From positions 310,001-374,000 of the forward strand of contig NZ_JACLAX010000001.1 in assembly GCF_014230355.1 (NCBI RefSeq): a stretch of 64,000 nt of DNA, written 5' to 3'. The translations under genes were made by a program, and so were the position numbers. This stretch comes from Novosphingobium piscinae. GTDB lineage: Bacteria > Pseudomonadota > Alphaproteobacteria > Sphingomonadales > Sphingomonadaceae. Below, in pieces: positions 53,610-62,774 of the stretch (its first letter is position 1; the number at the start of each line of letters is the position of its first letter). Under the pieces are notes generated by a model. The model did no database searches. It was not told the DNA's origin and saw only the letters and a program-made list of their open reading frames with translations.

Positions 53610-54419
53610 TCAGGGTTGCAGCGGGTGGGCGCCCGCCGGCAGCGACGCGGGATCAGCGTGGTCCGCGACGAACACCGGCTGGTTGCGGTGGGCCCATTGC
53701 GCCGTGTCGCCAGAGCGCTCGACCGACCACTCGCCCACCCCGGCGCTGGCCAGCGGGGCGGGGAACGGGGCCCAGCGGCACGGCGCGGTGCACGGGCCGG
53801 TGAACAGCAGCCGCCCGTCGGTGTCGGTCAGCCGGTAGGCCCCGGCGATGAACCGGGTGGCAACACTGGGCGGTACGGTCAGGCGGGGCCGCGGCGGGAT
53901 GTATTTCAGCGTGTTCCAGGTCCGGTCGTCAGCGCCATCGTGAACGGTCGAACGGCTGTCCGCGCCGCGGCGGACATAGACCATGTGCCAGCCCTTATAG
54001 ACCCACTGCGGACCATCCGGGCCGGCGATGATCGTCCAGTCGGGCGCGGCCTGGGGCAGAACATATCCCGGCGCCGTGCGGGGCAGGCCGTCGGCGGGGA
54101 AGCGGATGTTGGGCACGCTGCCCTTGGGCGCGCGCAGCGGCTCCCATGTCTTGCGGCAATCACGAGTGCAGTACTGCGCAGCGTCGGGAGACCAGCGCAG
54201 GACCGTGCGCATGTCCATCCCGTAGAGCACCCGCCCGGCACGATCGGTGTAGACCGCCTGTCCCTCGCCGGTCCGCACGACGACATCCGCCGGGAGCGGC
54301 GAGCCATCCGCGGGAGGGAGCGGAAAATCGGCCGGCTGGGCGGCCGCGCCGGCCGGCATCACGGCGCCAGCGCCGAGCAGGACGGCCAGCAGGTGCAGGG
54401 GTCGGACGCGGCGGATCAT
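53610..54419 (-). CDS. Exported secreted-repeat (lipoprotein-15-like) protein
   Basis: A 269-residue exported protein (signal LHLLAVLLGAGAVMPAGA). It contains the secreted-repeat pattern of PF03640 twice: DRAGRVLYGMDM with CTRDCRKTWEPLRAP, and LTDTDGRLLFTGPC with CRWAPFPAP. The conserved Cys-x3-Cys...W.P parts suggest metal or heme binding or disulfides. Proteins with this repeat occur beside cytochromes. It lies 2 bases after the cytochrome c'-like stop and 12 bases before the 394-aa gene. Confidence 0.82.
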   Translation of the reverse strand: MIRRVRPLHLLAVLLGAGAVMPAGAAAQPADFPLPPADGSPLPADVVVRTGEGQAVYTDRAGRVLYGMDMRTVLRWSPDAAQYCTRDCRKTWEPLRAPKGSVPNIRFPADGLPRTAPGYVLPQAAPDWTIIAGPDGPQWVYKGWHMVYVRRGADSRSTVHDGADDRTWNTLKYIPPRPRLTVPPSVATRFIAGAYRLTDTDGRLLFTGPCTAPCRWAPFPAPLASAGVGEWSVERSGDTAQWAHRNQPVFVADHADPASLPAGAHPLQP

Positions 54420-54421
54420 GG

Positions 54422-54877
54422 TCAGTCCGTCCGCGTGCGGAAGCTGTCGTGGCAGCCCTTGCAGGTCTCGCCGAGCTTGCGGGCCGCGCCGCGCATGGTC
54501 TCGGCATTGCCGCTGCCAACGGCCTGCTGGAACCCGGCGGCCGCAGCGGCAAAGGCATCCTGGGCGGCCTTGAAGCGGGCCGGCTGCCGCCAGATCTCGG
54601 CCTTCGCCTTGGTCTTGCGCCCGGGCGCCGGGCCCGATCCGGCAGGGAACAGCCCGTACTGGGCCTGCGCGACAGTGCGCATGTGGCGCGCCGCCTGGGC
54701 GAGCAGGACCGGCTGGACCTCGTCGGTGCGCAGGCCATCATTGACCGCCTTGAACGAGGCGCCGAGCTCCCGGTAGGTATCGATCCGTGACGCGATCGGA
54801 TCCGGCGCGGCTGCGACCAATGGTGCCGCGAGCATGGCGGCGGTCAACGCGGCCACCCCGCAATGTCTGCGTGCCAT
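54422..54877 (-). CDS. Cytochrome c'-like protein
   Basis: A 151-residue exported heme protein. The signal peptide ends near APLVAAA, and the mature part is a four-helix bundle with the heme motif C139-K-G-C-H143 close to the C-terminus, the standard position in cytochrome c'/c556. The ATG follows GAGAGGACC. Such proteins transfer electrons or bind nitric oxide in the periplasm. It is the first gene of the exported operon with the secreted-repeat, unknown, DUF1592-type and DUF1552 proteins. An inverted repeat 39 bases upstream may control the operon. Confidence 0.9.
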   Translation of the reverse strand: MARRHCGVAALTAAMLAAPLVAAAPDPIASRIDTYRELGASFKAVNDGLRTDEVQPVLLAQAARHMRTVAQAQYGLFPAGSGPAPGRKTKAKAEIWRQPARFKAAQDAFAAAAAGFQQAVGSGNAETMRGAARKLGETCKGCHDSFRTRTD

Positions 54878-54915
54878 CGGTCAGGTCCTCTCGTGTTCTT
54901 ATCGTGAGGCCGACA

Positions 54916-54936
54916 ATAGTTCATTTATTGAATTAT
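54916..54936. promoter_or_regulatory. Inverted repeat upstream of the exported operon
   Basis: ATAGTTCA-TTTAT-TGAATTAT has 7 of 8 matching arm positions in an AT-rich island 39 bases upstream of the cytochrome c'-like start. It is a candidate operator for the five-gene operon. It is unrelated to the 55904 repeat by sequence. Confidence 0.5.
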
Positions 54937-54986
54937 GCAACACCGCTCCTCGCGGTCCAACCCGGTGGCCCGCGCCCCGGGGGCGA

Positions 54987-55766
54987 CTAGACCGCAGCCA
55001 CCGTCACATAGAGCCCCACCGCGATCACGACCGCAGCGAAACCCCGCTCGAGCAGAGCCTTGCGGCGGCTGAGCACCTGTCCCAGCGCGATCCCCGCCCC
55101 GGTGCCGAACAGCCCACCGACGACCATCAGGCTGGTCACCGGCCAATTGACCAGACCCGAGGCGGCATAGGAGGCCGCGGTAGTCAGACCCAGCGCGCTG
55201 ACCACCACCAGCGAGGTGCCGATCGCGTTGGACAGGGGCATAGCCGTGGCCAGGATCAATCCGGGCACGATCAGGAACCCGCCCCCGATCCCGAAAAAAC
55301 CCGCCGCGAGGCCGACGAGCAGCCCGAGCGGGAGGAGCCGGGGCAGCAGGGTTGCGGCACTGTCGCGGGTCAGGCGCACATCGGGTGCGTCCGCCTTGCG
55401 GCGCGGATGCAGCAGCGACAGGCCCACGCCGATCATCAGCAGCCCGAACAGGGCCAGCAGGCGCGTGCCATCGACCGCCTTGCCGAGCTCCGCGCCGAGT
55501 GCCGCGCCGAGTGTGCCCGAGAGCGCGAACACACCGGCACAGCGCCATTTGACCCGCCCTGCCCGGGCGTGGCCGACCAGACTGGCCAGGGCATTGAGGG
55601 TCACCGCAACGGCCGCGGTGCCGATCGCGGCATGCGGCGATCCCACCCCGACGCCATAGACCAGCAGCGGCACGGCGAGGATCGATCCGCCCCCACCGAC
55701 CAGTCCCAGCACCAACCCGATCAGGGCCCCGGATGCCAGCGCGGCGAGCATGGTGGCGAGGGCCAT
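54987..55766 (-). CDS. TauE/SafE-family sulfite/sulfur-compound permease
   Basis: A ~259-residue inner-membrane protein with about eight helices. The two TauE repeats are visible as GLVLGLVGGGGSILAVPLLV and GLAAGFFGIGGGFLIVPGLI. The family exports sulfite or related sulfur anions. I chose the ATG at 55766 just before the first helix; an in-frame ATG at 55823 would add 19 basic residues. It is divergent from a persulfide-dioxygenase-like gene across a BigR-like operator, matching the known BigR regulon (permease plus Blh) for hydrogen-sulfide detoxification. Confidence 0.9.
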   Translation of the reverse strand: MALATMLAALASGALIGLVLGLVGGGGSILAVPLLVYGVGVGSPHAAIGTAAVAVTLNALASLVGHARAGRVKWRCAGVFALSGTLGAALGAELGKAVDGTRLLALFGLLMIGVGLSLLHPRRKADAPDVRLTRDSAATLLPRLLPLGLLVGLAAGFFGIGGGFLIVPGLILATAMPLSNAIGTSLVVVSALGLTTAASYAASGLVNWPVTSLMVVGGLFGTGAGIALGQVLSRRKALLERGFAAVVIAVGLYVTVAAV

Positions 55767-55903
55767 CACGGTCTGGGCCTTACCGCTCCGGTCCCGGGGC
55801 AGGATCCGCAGCAGCCGCGCCATCCCGCACCCGCCCGGCCTTGGTCGCGAAGGTTGTGAGGTGCATCGGCGAATTCAGCATGGGCCCACTCCGTTGGCAC
55901 TTG

Positions 55904-55927
55904 ATATATTAGATTTGTCTAATATAT
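55904..55927. promoter_or_regulatory. BigR-like operator, perfect 10-bp inverted repeat
   Basis: ATATATTAGA-TTTG-TCTAATATAT has perfect arms and lies 25 bases upstream of the metallo-beta-lactamase gene and between it and the divergent permease. AT-rich palindromes of this kind bind the persulfide-sensing ArsR-type repressor BigR/SqrR in front of blh genes. No bigR-like gene is in the window, so the repressor would be encoded elsewhere. Confidence 0.7.
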
Positions 55928-55952
55928 TGTCAAGGCATCACAGGAACCGATC

Positions 55953-56843
55953 ATGCCGCTGACGACAATCACACCACCCTTCATCGAAGCCTTCTTCGAC
56001 GAGGCCACCAATACCGTCAGCTATCTGGTCGGCGATCCGGACACACGCACCGCGGCGGTGATCGATCCCGTGCTCGATTTCGACATGGCGAGCGGCGTGG
56101 TCGACACCCGTTCGGCGGACCGCATCCTGGCCTTCGCCCGCGACCAAGACTGGCACGTCGCCATGGTGCTGGAAACCCACGCGCATGCCGACCATCTTTC
56201 GGCCGGCGCGATCATCAAGGCGCGGACCGGCGCCTGGATCGGCATCGGGCGGCACATCCGCGATGCGCAACGCGTCTTCGGGCCGGCCTTCGCCATGACC
56301 GACCTGAAAATGGACGGGTCTGATTTCGACCGCCTGTTCGACGAGGGCGATGCCATTCCCCTGGGGTCGCTAACGATCGGGGTGATGCACCTGCCCGGGC
56401 ACACTTCGGCCGATGTCGCCTACCGGATCGGCGACGCCGTGTTCGTCGGCGACACGCTGTTCATGCCCGACTACGGCACCGCCCGCACCGACTTTCCGGG
56501 CGGCGATGCCCGCACGCTCTATCGCTCGATCCGCCGGCTGCTGGCCCTGCCGGACGAGACGCGGTTGTTCCTGTGCCATGACTACAAGGCGCCGGGACGG
56601 GAGGACTACCGCTGGGAGACCACGGTGGGCGAACAGCGCCGCACGAACATCCATGTGAACGACAGCGTCGACGAGGCCGCCTTCGTGGCTCTGCGCGAAG
56701 GCCGCGACGCGGCGCTGCCGGCACCCAGGCTGCTGCTGCCGTCGATCCAGGTCAACATCCGCGCCGGCCGCTTCGGCGCAGCCGAGCCCAATGGCGTGAG
56801 CTACCTGCGCATCCCGGTGAAATGGCGATCAGCGGGCGCCTAG
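55953..56843 (+). CDS. blh: Metallo-beta-lactamase-fold persulfide dioxygenase-like protein (Blh/ETHE1 type)
   Basis: A 296-residue cytoplasmic enzyme. The metal motif H76-A-H78-A-D80-H81 is followed by a histidine in [12 protein letters not shown], an aspartate in [20 protein letters not shown] and a histidine in [11 protein letters not shown]. The sequence [19 protein letters not shown] is characteristic of persulfide dioxygenases (ETHE1/Blh), which use one iron to oxidise glutathione persulfide to sulfite. No rhodanese domain is fused. With the divergent TauE-type permease it gives a plausible route: persulfide oxidised to sulfite, sulfite exported. Its stop overlaps the stop of the convergent autotransporter gene in CTAG. 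Confidence 0.92.
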   Translation: MPLTTITPPFIEAFFDEATNTVSYLVGDPDTRTAAVIDPVLDFDMASGVVDTRSADRILAFARDQDWHVAMVLETHAHADHLSAGAIIKARTGAWIGIGRHIRDAQRVFGPAFAMTDLKMDGSDFDRLFDEGDAIPLGSLTIGVMHLPGHTSADVAYRIGDAVFVGDTLFMPDYGTARTDFPGGDARTLYRSIRRLLALPDETRLFLCHDYKAPGREDYRWETTVGEQRRTNIHVNDSVDEAAFVALREGRDAALPAPRLLLPSIQVNIRAGRFGAAEPNGVSYLRIPVKWRSAGA

Positions 56844-59800
56844 AAAGCCACGCTCAACCCGGCGCGTAGCGACAGGTCGGTGCCGCCGAGCGTCTTCTCG
56901 GCCGCAGCAGCCAGTTGCCAGGTGTAGTCGAAGCCGCCCTGCAGGATCCGCGCCTCGCCCAGCCAGCCGCTTTTCAGCGCGTCTGGCGTGATCGCAAAGC
57001 TGGCGCCATCGGTATAGTTGGCCGTGGTCACGCCCATCCGGCCCGCCAGCTGGTTGCGGCGGCCGCCTTCGAGTTCGATCGTGAACGGCCGTCCGTCGTG
57101 CGAGGATGCCCCGAAGCTCCACCCGGCCGTCAGCGTGGTGCGTGCGGTCAGCGCACTGCTCCGGCGCCGGCCGACATTGAGCAGGATGGCGGCCGAGCCG
57201 GTTTCCGTGTGGGCATTCTCGCGCAGGCCGACGAAGTCCACCGTGGCCATCGGCTTGAGCGTGAAATTGCCCGGCAGCGCAAACTTGTACGAAGCACCGC
57301 CGCTGCCCGAGGCCCACCAGCCCGACCAGCTCGAAGCCGCGGTATAGCTGAGCGCGCTGCCGCTGCTGGTCCCGGTGAAGGTGCGGGTCGACGCGGCCGT
57401 GACGCGGCCAAGGCTCGTGCGGGCGAAGGCGTAGAACGGGCCCTTGCTGATCCGCCAGAACGCGCCAAGCTCGTAGCTGTTGGTCTTCACGGCCTGGGCA
57501 GCACCGTTGTGGATGGTGCCACCGAACCAGGCACCGGTCACCCCCAGCATGCCAATGGCGGTGCCCTTCTCCCAGCCCCCGGTGAGCCCGAAGGCGCTGC
57601 TGGTCCAGCCCGCCGTACCGGTGGCGGTCTTGCTGCCCCGGAAATAGGCCGGTTCGAGCCAGGCCCCGACCTCGCTGATCTTGTAGAGCGAGGAATCGTC
57701 GGTGACGTGCCGGGTGGCGAGGCGCGATCCGCGGGTCACGAAATCGAAGACCCCGCCGGCATGATCGGGCAAGAGCGCATCGAACTGCGTCGCCAGGGCG
57801 GTCTGGCCATCCACCTCCAGCAGGCTGTTGGCCAGGGCGGAATAGTTAGTCGCATTGGCATAGATCGCATCGTAGCCCGCGCCCTGGCTGCTGGTCAGCC
57901 CCAGCTCGCTCGCCGACTTCCGGGCGATGGTCAGCACCAGATCGTTGCCCTCCGCCGCCACCGCGCCCTTGAACAGCAGCGGCAGCACGGTGGTGCTGTC
58001 GGTGAAGGTCGGCGTCCCGCTGAGGGCTCCGGCTGTCAGGATACGATATGAGCCGGGTGCCTTGGCGAGCGACGAAACCGTGGCCGAGACCTTGGCGCCG
58101 GTGGCGAAGCTGGCCGTGTTCGCCTGGATCAGCGAGCTCGTCCCGGCGCTGCCGTCGATATAGGCCTGCAGCGTCCCCCCGGCATTGACGGTCAGGTCGT
58201 TGATCGCCAGCGTCGTGGCCGAGGCCGCGCCGAAGCTGCCGCCGTTGACCGCGACCGACAGCGCCGAGCCCCCGGAAATCGCCGTGCCGCTGAAGACCGC
58301 GCTGCCGCCGATTGTGAGCAGGGCGGGTTGCCCGCTCAGGCTCAGCGCGCCGGTGAAACGGGCCGTATCGCCAAGGGTGATGTCGGCGCGGCCGGAGCCG
58401 AACCGGAGCGTTCCGGTCCAGCGGGCATCGCCTGACAAAGCCACGCGGTCGCTGCCGCCACCGAGCACGGCGGTGCCGGTGACCGTGCCCGACTGGATCG
58501 CGATCGTGTCGTTGCCCGACCCGGTGAGGATGTCGCCCAAGGTGCTGGTGTAGACCAGCGCCGTGTCGGCGTCGTAGGTCGCGGCCGCCTGCTCCACCTT
58601 CTGTTGGGCCTGTTGGTAGGCGGTCAGCGCCTGGGTATAGGTAACCCCGCTCGTATTGGCCGAAAGATCGAGCGCCACGCTGGCGATGCCGGCGGTCGCC
58701 GAGATCGTGCCGCTGTTGACCACGCTGGTCAGGCTGCCCGACAGATCGCGCACGGCATAGGCCCCGGTCCCGCCAGTCTGGCTCAACGTGGCCTTGATGG
58801 ACCCGCCATTGGTCAGCTGGCTGACCGTGCTACCCGGATTGATAAGGACAGCGGTGGCGGTGGCGTCGATAGCCGTGGCGCTGATGGCTCCCGTCACGCC
58901 GATGCCGCCGGGCAAGGCCACCGTGCCGCCCCGCCCGCCGATCACCACACCGAAGGCATCGGTCGCGCTGTATCCTGCGGTCGCTCCGACCGTACCGTCG
59001 ATCGCAAGCGAATAGGTGCTGCCGTTGATCGAGGCGGCCCCGGCACCGATCACGGTGTTGCTGGCGCCGCCAATCTGCAGGGCCGGATTGTTGCCGTAGG
59101 CGGTCAGGTAGGCCGCCGAGGTGGTCGTGCCGGTCGAGGTACAGGAGACCACGGAGTTGACGGTCGTGGCGGTGCAGGGAGCATAGAGCACAATGCCCTT
59201 GGCGACATTGCCGGCGATCTCGACCAGCGCCTTGTCCTGTTTCAGGGCAGCGGCGGTCAGCAGTTGGGTGGTGCTGGCATCCGTGGTGTAGGACGTCGCC
59301 TGGGCGAACACGCCGGACAGCGCGACCCCGCCGCCGATGTCACCGCTGGCGACCACGGCCTGGGTGCCCGATCCTGCCACGGTGATCGTGCCGCCCACGG
59401 CGAGATCGCCCGTGACTGACTGCACGCCCAGCCCGACGCTGCCATCGCCCTTGACCGCGATCGTGCCGGTATTGGTGATCGTCCCGGAATAGAGCCCGGT
59501 CACGCCGATGCCGGCCGAGTTGAGCCCCTTGACCGAGATCGTGCCGGAGTTGCTCAGGCTGCCACTCGCCGGCCCGGTCACAAGGATGCCATACCGGCCC
59601 GTCGTGTTGGCGATCGGTCCCGCTGCGGCGCTGGTGCCGGTGATCGTATCGACCGTGTAGCTCTCGCTCGCGGTGATGACGCCGGCATTGCTGACCACGC
59701 TGTTCGTTCCGGCATTGACCAGGATACCGCCGCCGTTGCTGACCGTACCGGTCGCCAGCGTCGCTCCGCTCGCAACGGTCACCGCATTGTCCGAGGCCAC

Positions 59801-59998
59801 GATGATCGCCGGTTGCCCCGACACGGCAATCGACCCCCCGCTCGCTACGGTCACGTCGCCGGCCGATGGCGTGGCCAGCGGCGTCGTGGTGGCTGTACTG
59901 ACGGTGGTGGACGCGAGCGCCGGCACGCCCGCCGCTCCGGCCAGCGCGGGGATCAGCACCAGCGAGGACAGGCGGGTGGGGTGAAACATAGTCTTCAT
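56840..59998 (-). CDS. Autotransporter (type Va) with beta-helix passenger
   Basis: A 1052-residue surface protein. The ATG at 59998 follows AGGATCCGAC; the signal peptide ends near GVPALA. The passenger (to about residue 700) is Gly/Thr/Ser/Val-rich with recurring short units (SNSGTISVKG, TITNTGTIAVKGDG, VVNSGTISATAG), the pattern of a right-handed beta-helix. The last ~280 residues form the autotransporter beta-barrel and end [10 protein letters not shown], with the terminal phenylalanine needed for barrel assembly. No protease or lipase motif was recognised, so adhesion or biofilm function is likely. It is divergent from an ECF sigma factor gene. Confidence 0.93.
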   Translation of the reverse strand: MKTMFHPTRLSSLVLIPALAGAAGVPALASTTVSTATTTPLATPSAGDVTVASGGSIAVSGQPAIIVASDNAVTVASGATLATGTVSNGGGILVNAGTNSVVSNAGVITASESYTVDTITGTSAAAGPIANTTGRYGILVTGPASGSLSNSGTISVKGLNSAGIGVTGLYSGTITNTGTIAVKGDGSVGLGVQSVTGDLAVGGTITVAGSGTQAVVASGDIGGGVALSGVFAQATSYTTDASTTQLLTAAALKQDKALVEIAGNVAKGIVLYAPCTATTVNSVVSCTSTGTTTSAAYLTAYGNNPALQIGGASNTVIGAGAASINGSTYSLAIDGTVGATAGYSATDAFGVVIGGRGGTVALPGGIGVTGAISATAIDATATAVLINPGSTVSQLTNGGSIKATLSQTGGTGAYAVRDLSGSLTSVVNSGTISATAGIASVALDLSANTSGVTYTQALTAYQQAQQKVEQAAATYDADTALVYTSTLGDILTGSGNDTIAIQSGTVTGTAVLGGGSDRVALSGDARWTGTLRFGSGRADITLGDTARFTGALSLSGQPALLTIGGSAVFSGTAISGGSALSVAVNGGSFGAASATTLAINDLTVNAGGTLQAYIDGSAGTSSLIQANTASFATGAKVSATVSSLAKAPGSYRILTAGALSGTPTFTDSTTVLPLLFKGAVAAEGNDLVLTIARKSASELGLTSSQGAGYDAIYANATNYSALANSLLEVDGQTALATQFDALLPDHAGGVFDFVTRGSRLATRHVTDDSSLYKISEVGAWLEPAYFRGSKTATGTAGWTSSAFGLTGGWEKGTAIGMLGVTGAWFGGTIHNGAAQAVKTNSYELGAFWRISKGPFYAFARTSLGRVTAASTRTFTGTSSGSALSYTAASSWSGWWASGSGGASYKFALPGNFTLKPMATVDFVGLRENAHTETGSAAILLNVGRRRSSALTARTTLTAGWSFGASSHDGRPFTIELEGGRRNQLAGRMGVTTANYTDGASFAITPDALKSGWLGEARILQGGFDYTWQLAAAAEKTLGGTDLSLRAGLSVAF

Positions 59999-60240
59999 GT
60001 CGGATCCTCGATGACTGTCCGGCGGGACGTGCGTTGCCTGGGCTGAACGGGGAAGCCGACCAAACCCTTCGATCGATCGCGACTTTTTTTGGCGCCTTGC
60101 GGCTGCCGCGCGGGAACGCGACTGCGACGACGTAAATCGACGGTTCATTCTCGCCGCCCGATCAGGCGTAACCGGTCCGGGTGCGGACACCCTGCCGGCC
60201 GAGACCTGCCAGCACGAGAGCCGCCTTGATCCCATCCGAC

Positions 60241-60864
60241 ATGACCATCCGCGGCGCCGGCGCGGGCGTGCCCGAGACCAGCGAGAGCGTCGAGGATGCG
60301 ATCCTCATGCGCGCGGTCGCCCGGGGCGAGACTGAGCCGTTCGCCGTCCTGGTCCGGCGCCATGGCAGCCGGCTCTACCGGATCGCCCTGCGGATGACCG
60401 GCGACGGAAGCGAGGCGGAAGACATCGTCCAGGAGTGCTTCACCCGGCTGTGGCAGGCCGCGCCCGGCTGGCAGCCTCGTGGCGCCGGGCTGGCCGGGTG
60501 GCTCTGCCGGGTGACCATGAACCTGTGCCGCGATCGCCATCGCCGGCTGCGGATCGTCGCGGACGGGGCCATCCCCGAACGGGCTGACGACCAGCCGTTG
60601 GCCGATCGCCAGATCGAGCTGGTCGAAGCCCAGCAGGCCTTGCTGCGCGCGCTGGCGGACCTGCCCGAACGTTACCGTGGCGCGCTGGTCTTGTGCTACT
60701 ATGAGGGGCTCTCTAACGTGATGGCCGCGGACATCCTCGACCTGAGCGTCAAGGCGCTCGAATCCCTTCTGGTACGCGCCCGCAAGCAGCTGCGGACCTT
60801 GCTGGAGCGGGAACAGTACCGGATCCGGCACGTCAGGACCGAAGTAGGGGAAGAGGCAGCGTGA
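60241..60864 (+). CDS. ECF-type RNA polymerase sigma factor
   Basis: A 207-residue sigma-70-family protein. Region 2 reads FAVLVRRHGSRLYRIALRMT and EAEDIVQECFTRLWQAA, and region 4 reads ALADLPERYRGALVLCYYEG and LSVKALESLLVRARKQLRTL. The linker is short, as in ECF sigma factors. I chose the ATG at 60241; a TTG at 60226 with GAGAG upstream is possible. The next gene overlaps its stop (GTGA) and encodes a one-helix membrane protein, the usual place of an anti-sigma factor. The divergent autotransporter may be a target. Confidence 0.93.
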   Translation: MTIRGAGAGVPETSESVEDAILMRAVARGETEPFAVLVRRHGSRLYRIALRMTGDGSEAEDIVQECFTRLWQAAPGWQPRGAGLAGWLCRVTMNLCRDRHRRLRIVADGAIPERADDQPLADRQIELVEAQQALLRALADLPERYRGALVLCYYEGLSNVMAADILDLSVKALESLLVRARKQLRTLLEREQYRIRHVRTEVGEEAA

Positions 60865-61541
60865 TCGAGCAGCAAACCCGCCCGGACCGCGATCCCGATG
60901 ACGATAGCGACCTGATCGCAGCGCTCGCCGCCCTGCCGCGCCCCGAGGCGCCGCCAGCCCTGCTCGCGCGGATCGTGCAATCTGTCGAACCACCGGCAGG
61001 TGCCGCGGCAGCCCCGCCATTGCGGCCGGCACAGCGGCTGGCTCGCGGGGCAACCTGGGGGGCCGTCGCAGCCGGCCTCGCGCTTGGCCTCATCCTGTTG
61101 CTGGGCCGTCAGGCGCCGCCCCCCAGCGCTGCCCCGCCGCCGGGTGCGCAGGTTGCCGCACAGCAACTCCCCGCGGCCGGCGCGGCGCAGGCCCCGTTGG
61201 GCAAGACCGAGACAGCACGCAGCGCCCGCCTTGCTGCGGCCGGGCCGGTCACGTCCCGGGCAGCGGCCGGACGAACCGGTCCGGAGGGCCAGGCCCCCCT
61301 GATCAGCATGGATCGGCCGGCTTCGCCGCCTGCTGTGGCCGAAGCCGAGACGGTACCCACCGTCCAGCGGGGCGCCGAGCCCGAAGCCGCCACACCAGTG
61401 CCGCAGCCGGTGCTGGCCCAGCCGGCCGTGGATGAAGCGATGCCGCGGCTCGTCGAGGCGCCCAGCTTCGGGCCCGCTCCCGCACCGCGTCCGACTGCCA
61501 GCCAACGCCCGCCGATGGGCTTCCGCCCCGCCGGCAACTGA
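60861..61541 (+). CDS. Probable anti-sigma factor, single-pass membrane protein
   Basis: A 226-residue protein. The first ~60 residues are cytoplasmic with DLIAALAALPRPEAPPALLA, one helix lies at about 64-82 (TWGAVAAGLALGLILLLG), and the remaining ~140 residues are Ala/Pro-rich and would lie in the periplasm. It has no zinc-binding HxxxCxxC motif and no cysteine, so it is not a ZAS-type anti-sigma factor; the assignment rests on position, the GTGA overlap with the sigma gene and topology. The GTG follows GGGGAAGAGGC. Confidence 0.75.
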   Translation: MIEQQTRPDRDPDDDSDLIAALAALPRPEAPPALLARIVQSVEPPAGAAAAPPLRPAQRLARGATWGAVAAGLALGLILLLGRQAPPPSAAPPPGAQVAAQQLPAAGAAQAPLGKTETARSARLAAAGPVTSRAAAGRTGPEGQAPLISMDRPASPPAVAEAETVPTVQRGAEPEAATPVPQPVLAQPAVDEAMPRLVEAPSFGPAPAPRPTASQRPPMGFRPAGN

Positions 61542-61705
61542 GCCGCCGAGCCGTACCCGGGTGCGGCGCCCGTCCCCGCCGGGAGACGAGCGCCCCGTGC
61601 AGACCTTGATCGGACAAAGCGGAAGTCAGCGGACAACCGAACGGTCAATTCGCCCATGGCCTTGCCCGCCATGGAACGATATGGCGCGGGCTGGAGCGCG
61701 GGGAT

Positions 61706-61727
61706 CCCGACACGCGTCGGGTCTTTC
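61706..61727 (+). terminator. Terminator-like hairpin after the sigma operon
   Basis: CCCGAC-ACGC-GTCGGG followed by TCTTT, 165 bases after the anti-sigma stop and 46 bases before the next gene. Flanking GGAGCG/CGCTCC lengthen the stem. It fits an intrinsic terminator, although the T-run is short. Confidence 0.5.
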
Positions 61728-61772
61728 CCCTCGCTCCGCCGCACTTGCTGCTCTTGACGGATATCCGCCCTT

Positions 61773-62714
61773 ATGCCCACCGGTCTGGTTGCCCTGCTTG
61801 ACGACGTGTCGCTGATTGCCCGCACTGCCGCCGCATCGCTCGACGATGTCAGCGCGGCGGCGGCGCGGGCCGGGAGCAAGGCGGCGGGCGTTGTGATCGA
61901 CGATGCCGCGGTCACCCCGTCCTACGTGACCGAGTTCACCCCCGACCGCGAGCTGCCGGTGATCGCCCGCATCGCCCGGGGCAGCCTGTTCAACAAGCTG
62001 GTGATCCTGCTCCCGGCTGCCCTCTTGCTCAGCGCGTTCCTGCCGGCCGCGATCACGCCGCTGCTGATGGCTGGCGGCCTTTTCCTGTGCTTCGAGGGCG
62101 CGGAAAAGCTGATCGAGAAGCTGACCGGCGAGACGCACGGCGAGACTCTCGCCGACCACCCTGTCGATACGGTCACGTTCGAGAACGCGCGCGTGGCCGG
62201 GGCCGTGCGGACCGACCTGATCCTCTCGGCCGAGATCATGGCCATCGCCTTGGCCGAAGTGGCCGATCAGGGGATCGTGCAACAGGCGGTGATCCTCGCG
62301 CTGGTCGGCCTCGCGATCACGGTGATCGTCTATGGCGCCGTTGGCGCGATCGTGAAGATGGACGATGTGGGCCTGCATCTGACGCGGCAGTCCTCTGGCG
62401 CGGCCCGCGGGGTGGGAACGTTCCTGCTGCGGGCGATGCCGGTGCTGCTGGTCTTCCTCTCGATTGTCGGCACCGCGGCGATGCTGTGGGTTGGCGGCAG
62501 CATCATCCTGCACGGGCTCGAGGTCCTGGGCATCGGCGGTCCCGCCCACGTCGAACACGCCGCGCGCCACTGGGTGGAGCAGGCCACCGGGCCGCTCGGC
62601 GGCCTGTTCGGCTGGTTGACGCATGCCGGGCTGTCGGCCGTGGTCGGGATCGTGCTCGGCGGAGCGGTCGCGCTAGTCGTGCACCTGGTGGCGAAGCGCA
62701 AGGACCGGCACTAG
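61773..62714 (+). CDS. yedI: DUF808 family inner-membrane protein (YedI-like)
   Basis: A 313-residue membrane protein. The N-terminus MPTGLVALLDDVSLIARTAA and AASLDDVSAAAARAGSKAAG are diagnostic of DUF808. Helices follow at about residues 65-110, 155-200, 230-260 and 285-305. A conserved loop reads CFEGAEKLIEKLTGE. The family (E. coli YedI) has no assigned function. It stands alone between a terminator-like hairpin and the convergent SDR gene. Confidence 0.93.
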   Translation: MPTGLVALLDDVSLIARTAAASLDDVSAAAARAGSKAAGVVIDDAAVTPSYVTEFTPDRELPVIARIARGSLFNKLVILLPAALLLSAFLPAAITPLLMAGGLFLCFEGAEKLIEKLTGETHGETLADHPVDTVTFENARVAGAVRTDLILSAEIMAIALAEVADQGIVQQAVILALVGLAITVIVYGAVGAIVKMDDVGLHLTRQSSGAARGVGTFLLRAMPVLLVFLSIVGTAAMLWVGGSIILHGLEVLGIGGPAHVEHAARHWVEQATGPLGGLFGWLTHAGLSAVVGIVLGGAVALVVHLVAKRKDRH

Positions 62715-62774
62715 GCCCCGGCAGGGGCTCGGGCAGCCGGGCAACCGGGCAGCCTGCGCCGCCCCTGTAGCCGG

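Noticed and set aside
60105..60145. GGAAC-type ECF promoter in front of the autotransporter or sigma gene
   Set aside because: A GGGAACGCG and a GAACCGTCG can be found on the two strands, but no -10 element stands at a proper distance for either.
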